Positions 5,957 through 7,110 of a stretch of 7,110 bases of DNA are shown here, in pieces. Source of the DNA: an uncultured Clostridia bacterium (GTDB taxonomy: Bacteria; Bacillota; Clostridia; Christensenellales; UBA3700); the NCBI GenBank assembly GCA_947176115.1, contig CAMWPK010000074.1:1-7110 (forward strand). Reading direction: 5' to 3'. The stretch's first letter is position 1. Each line of letters begins with the position of its first letter. The position numbers were made by a program, and so were the translations under genes. Below the pieces are notes generated by a model. It was not told the DNA's origin, did no database searches, and saw only the letters and a program-made list of their open reading frames with translations.

Positions 5957-7110
5957 CTAATCCTTCTTTGCGATATCGACAAGTTTAGCAAGCGTTGTCA
6001 AGGCTTGCATTGGCGTCAAATTCTCCACGTCGATATCCAAAATTTCGCTCTTTAATTGATTGTCTTTACTCATATCCAGCAAATTATGCTCTTCAAATGC
6101 ATTCTTTTGCATCGTAAGCGGATTGCTTTCTAAAAGTTTAGAAATTTCTTTTGCTCTCTTGATTACATGTTGAGGTATTCCGGCAAATTTTGCGACTTCT
6201 ATACCAAAGCTCTTATTGGTTCCGCCTTTAGTGATTTTATGTAAGAATACCACACCTTTATCCACTTCGCTTGCCAAAACCTTATAATTCCTTACTCCGT
6301 CTAAAGAATTCTCCATTTCGGTAAGTTCATGGTAGTGCGTAGAAAATAAAGTCTTACACCTAATTCTGTTATTGACGTCTTCAAGAACTGCTCTGGCAAT
6401 AGACATGCCGTCAAAAGTAGAAGTTCCTCTACCAATCTCGTCCAAAATTAATAGGCTTCTAAAAGTTGCATTTTGAAGGATTGTAGCTACTTCGACCATT
6501 TCGACCATAAACGTACTCTGTCCGTAAGCCAAGTCATCGCTTGCGCCTATACGTGTAAAAATTCTATCGGTAATAGCAATGGTTGCGCTACTAGCAGGCA
6601 CATAACTACCGACGTGAGCCATAAGCGTAATCAATGCTACTTGTCGCATATAAGTACTTTTACCGCTCATATTGGGACCGGTAATTATCATAGTACGGTT
6701 TTGACAACAATCAAGCTGTGTATCGTTGGGCACGAACTCATTGTTTTTGAGTAAGGCTTCAACTACCGGATGACGTCCGTTTTTAATCTCAATTCCTTCT
6801 ATTTTGTCATTTATTACAGGTTTGACGTAATTATTTGATATCGCAACCAACGCTAAGGATAGCAAACTGTCGCAATATGAAATACTCCTTGACGTAGATT
6901 GAAGATGCGGAATAACCTTGACGAGTTCCAGTTTGAGTTCTTCGAATATTCGATTTTCGATATCCAAAGCCTTGTCTTTGGCTCCTACAAGTTTATCTTC
7001 GATTTCTTTCAATTCTTGCGTTATATATCTTTCGCCCGTCGTCAAAGTCTGCTTCCTTTGGTATCTATACGGAACTTTATCTATATTGGTTTTACTTACC
7101 TCAATATAAT
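5957..7110 (-). CDS. mutS: DNA mismatch repair protein MutS, C-terminal part (5' end outside window)
   Basis: MutS scans DNA as a clamp, binds mispairs and small loops, then exchanges ADP for ATP and recruits MutL. The visible 383 residues are the C-terminal part of a protein usually about 850-880 long. The frame is open to the right edge. The first residues, including IEVSKTNIDKVP and RKQTL, are the typical clamp/lever sequence, so the TTG at 7045 is not the start. Visible residues about 100-330 are the ABC-type ATPase: GPNMSGKST (Walker A) at 144-152, DDLAYGQSTFMVEM as signature region at 191-204, LLILDEIGRG (Walker B) at 219-228, STHYHEL at 256-262 and GGTNKSFGIEVAK at 295-307. A helix-turn-helix tail with ENLTPMQAL ends the protein. 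A Tyr replaces the usual small residue in DDLASGQ. No QLSLF-type sliding-clamp motif is visible in the tail. It is the most upstream visible gene of the operon, and its promoter is not in the window. Confidence 0.97.
   Translation of the reverse strand, partial: YIEVSKTNIDKVPYRYQRKQTLTTGERYITQELKEIEDKLVGAKDKALDIENRIFEELKLELVKVIPHLQSTSRSISYCDSLLSLALVAISNNYVKPVINDKIEGIEIKNGRHPVVEALLKNNEFVPNDTQLDCCQNRTMIITGPNMSGKSTYMRQVALITLMAHVGSYVPASSATIAITDRIFTRIGASDDLAYGQSTFMVEMVEVATILQNATFRSLLILDEIGRGTSTFDGMSIARAVLEDVNNRIRCKTLFSTHYHELTEMENSLDGVRNYKVLASEVDKGVVFLHKITKGGTNKSFGIEVAKFAGIPQHVIKRAKEISKLLESNPLTMQKNAFEEHNLLDMSKDNQLKSEILDIDVENLTPMQALTTLAKLVDIAKKD
5961..5967 (-). promoter_or_regulatory. Ribosome binding site that sets the mutL start
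   Basis: Read on the minus strand, AGAAGGA at 5967-5961 lies in the last codons of mutS, 5 nt before the ATG at 5955. The protein from this ATG begins MAKINVLDSS and enters the conserved ISAGEVVERP at once. The upstream in-frame start at 5991 would overlap mutS and add 12 residues unlike MutL, so it is rejected. Confidence 0.8.

Noticed and set aside
5561..6055. A 164-codon plus-strand reading frame opposite the mutL start
   Set aside because: It lies antisense to strongly conserved mutL and mutS coding sequence, has no recognisable domain, and is explained as a shadow of the real genes.
7043..7045. TTG at 7045 as the mutS start
   Set aside because: The frame continues to the window edge with clear MutS clamp/lever sequence, so the gene is simply cut by the window.

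Overview
The window looks like chromosomal housekeeping DNA from an AT-rich, low-GC Gram-positive bacterium (Bacillota, most likely Clostridia). This is inferred from AAGGA/AGGAG-type ribosome binding sites at every visible start, Lys/Asn/Ile-rich proteins, a MutL that carries the endonuclease motifs absent from E. coli MutL, and the order mutS-mutL-miaA followed by a Met_gamma_lyase-family gene near lexA, which I recall from Clostridia. TGA, TAA and TAG are all used as stops, so the genetic code appears standard for stops.

Left part, plus strand: positions 1-822 are the 3' part of a tyrosine recombinase gene whose start lies outside the window. A 191-nt intergenic region follows. It holds a weak terminator-like hairpin and a well-formed extended -10 promoter with a degenerate SOS-box-like sequence in its spacer. 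lexA occupies 1014-1730. A strong hairpin with a T-tract at 1754-1784 closes lexA.

Right part, minus strand: a compact operon reads leftward from the right edge: mutS (5' end outside the window), mutL, miaA and a PLP-dependent Met_gamma_lyase-family (YnbB-like) gene. The junctions are a 1-nt gap, a 4-nt ATGA overlap and a 2-nt gap, so the genes are almost certainly co-transcribed and probably translationally coupled. The operon converges on lexA, and the two share a 78-nt spacer with one hairpin that can fold on both strands.

Functionally, the window joins the SOS repressor (LexA) with DNA mismatch repair (MutS recognises mispairs, MutL is the matchmaker and probable nicking endonuclease), a tRNA A37 prenylation enzyme (MiaA) and a probable sulfur amino-acid PLP enzyme. 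hfq, which often follows miaA, is absent here. I see no mobile-element boundaries, CRISPR array, tRNA or rRNA, and no evidence of an undescribed system. The most useful second looks are the divergent operator and long linker of lexA, a Glu-to-Asp change in the MutL endonuclease motif, and the recombinase-lexA linkage.
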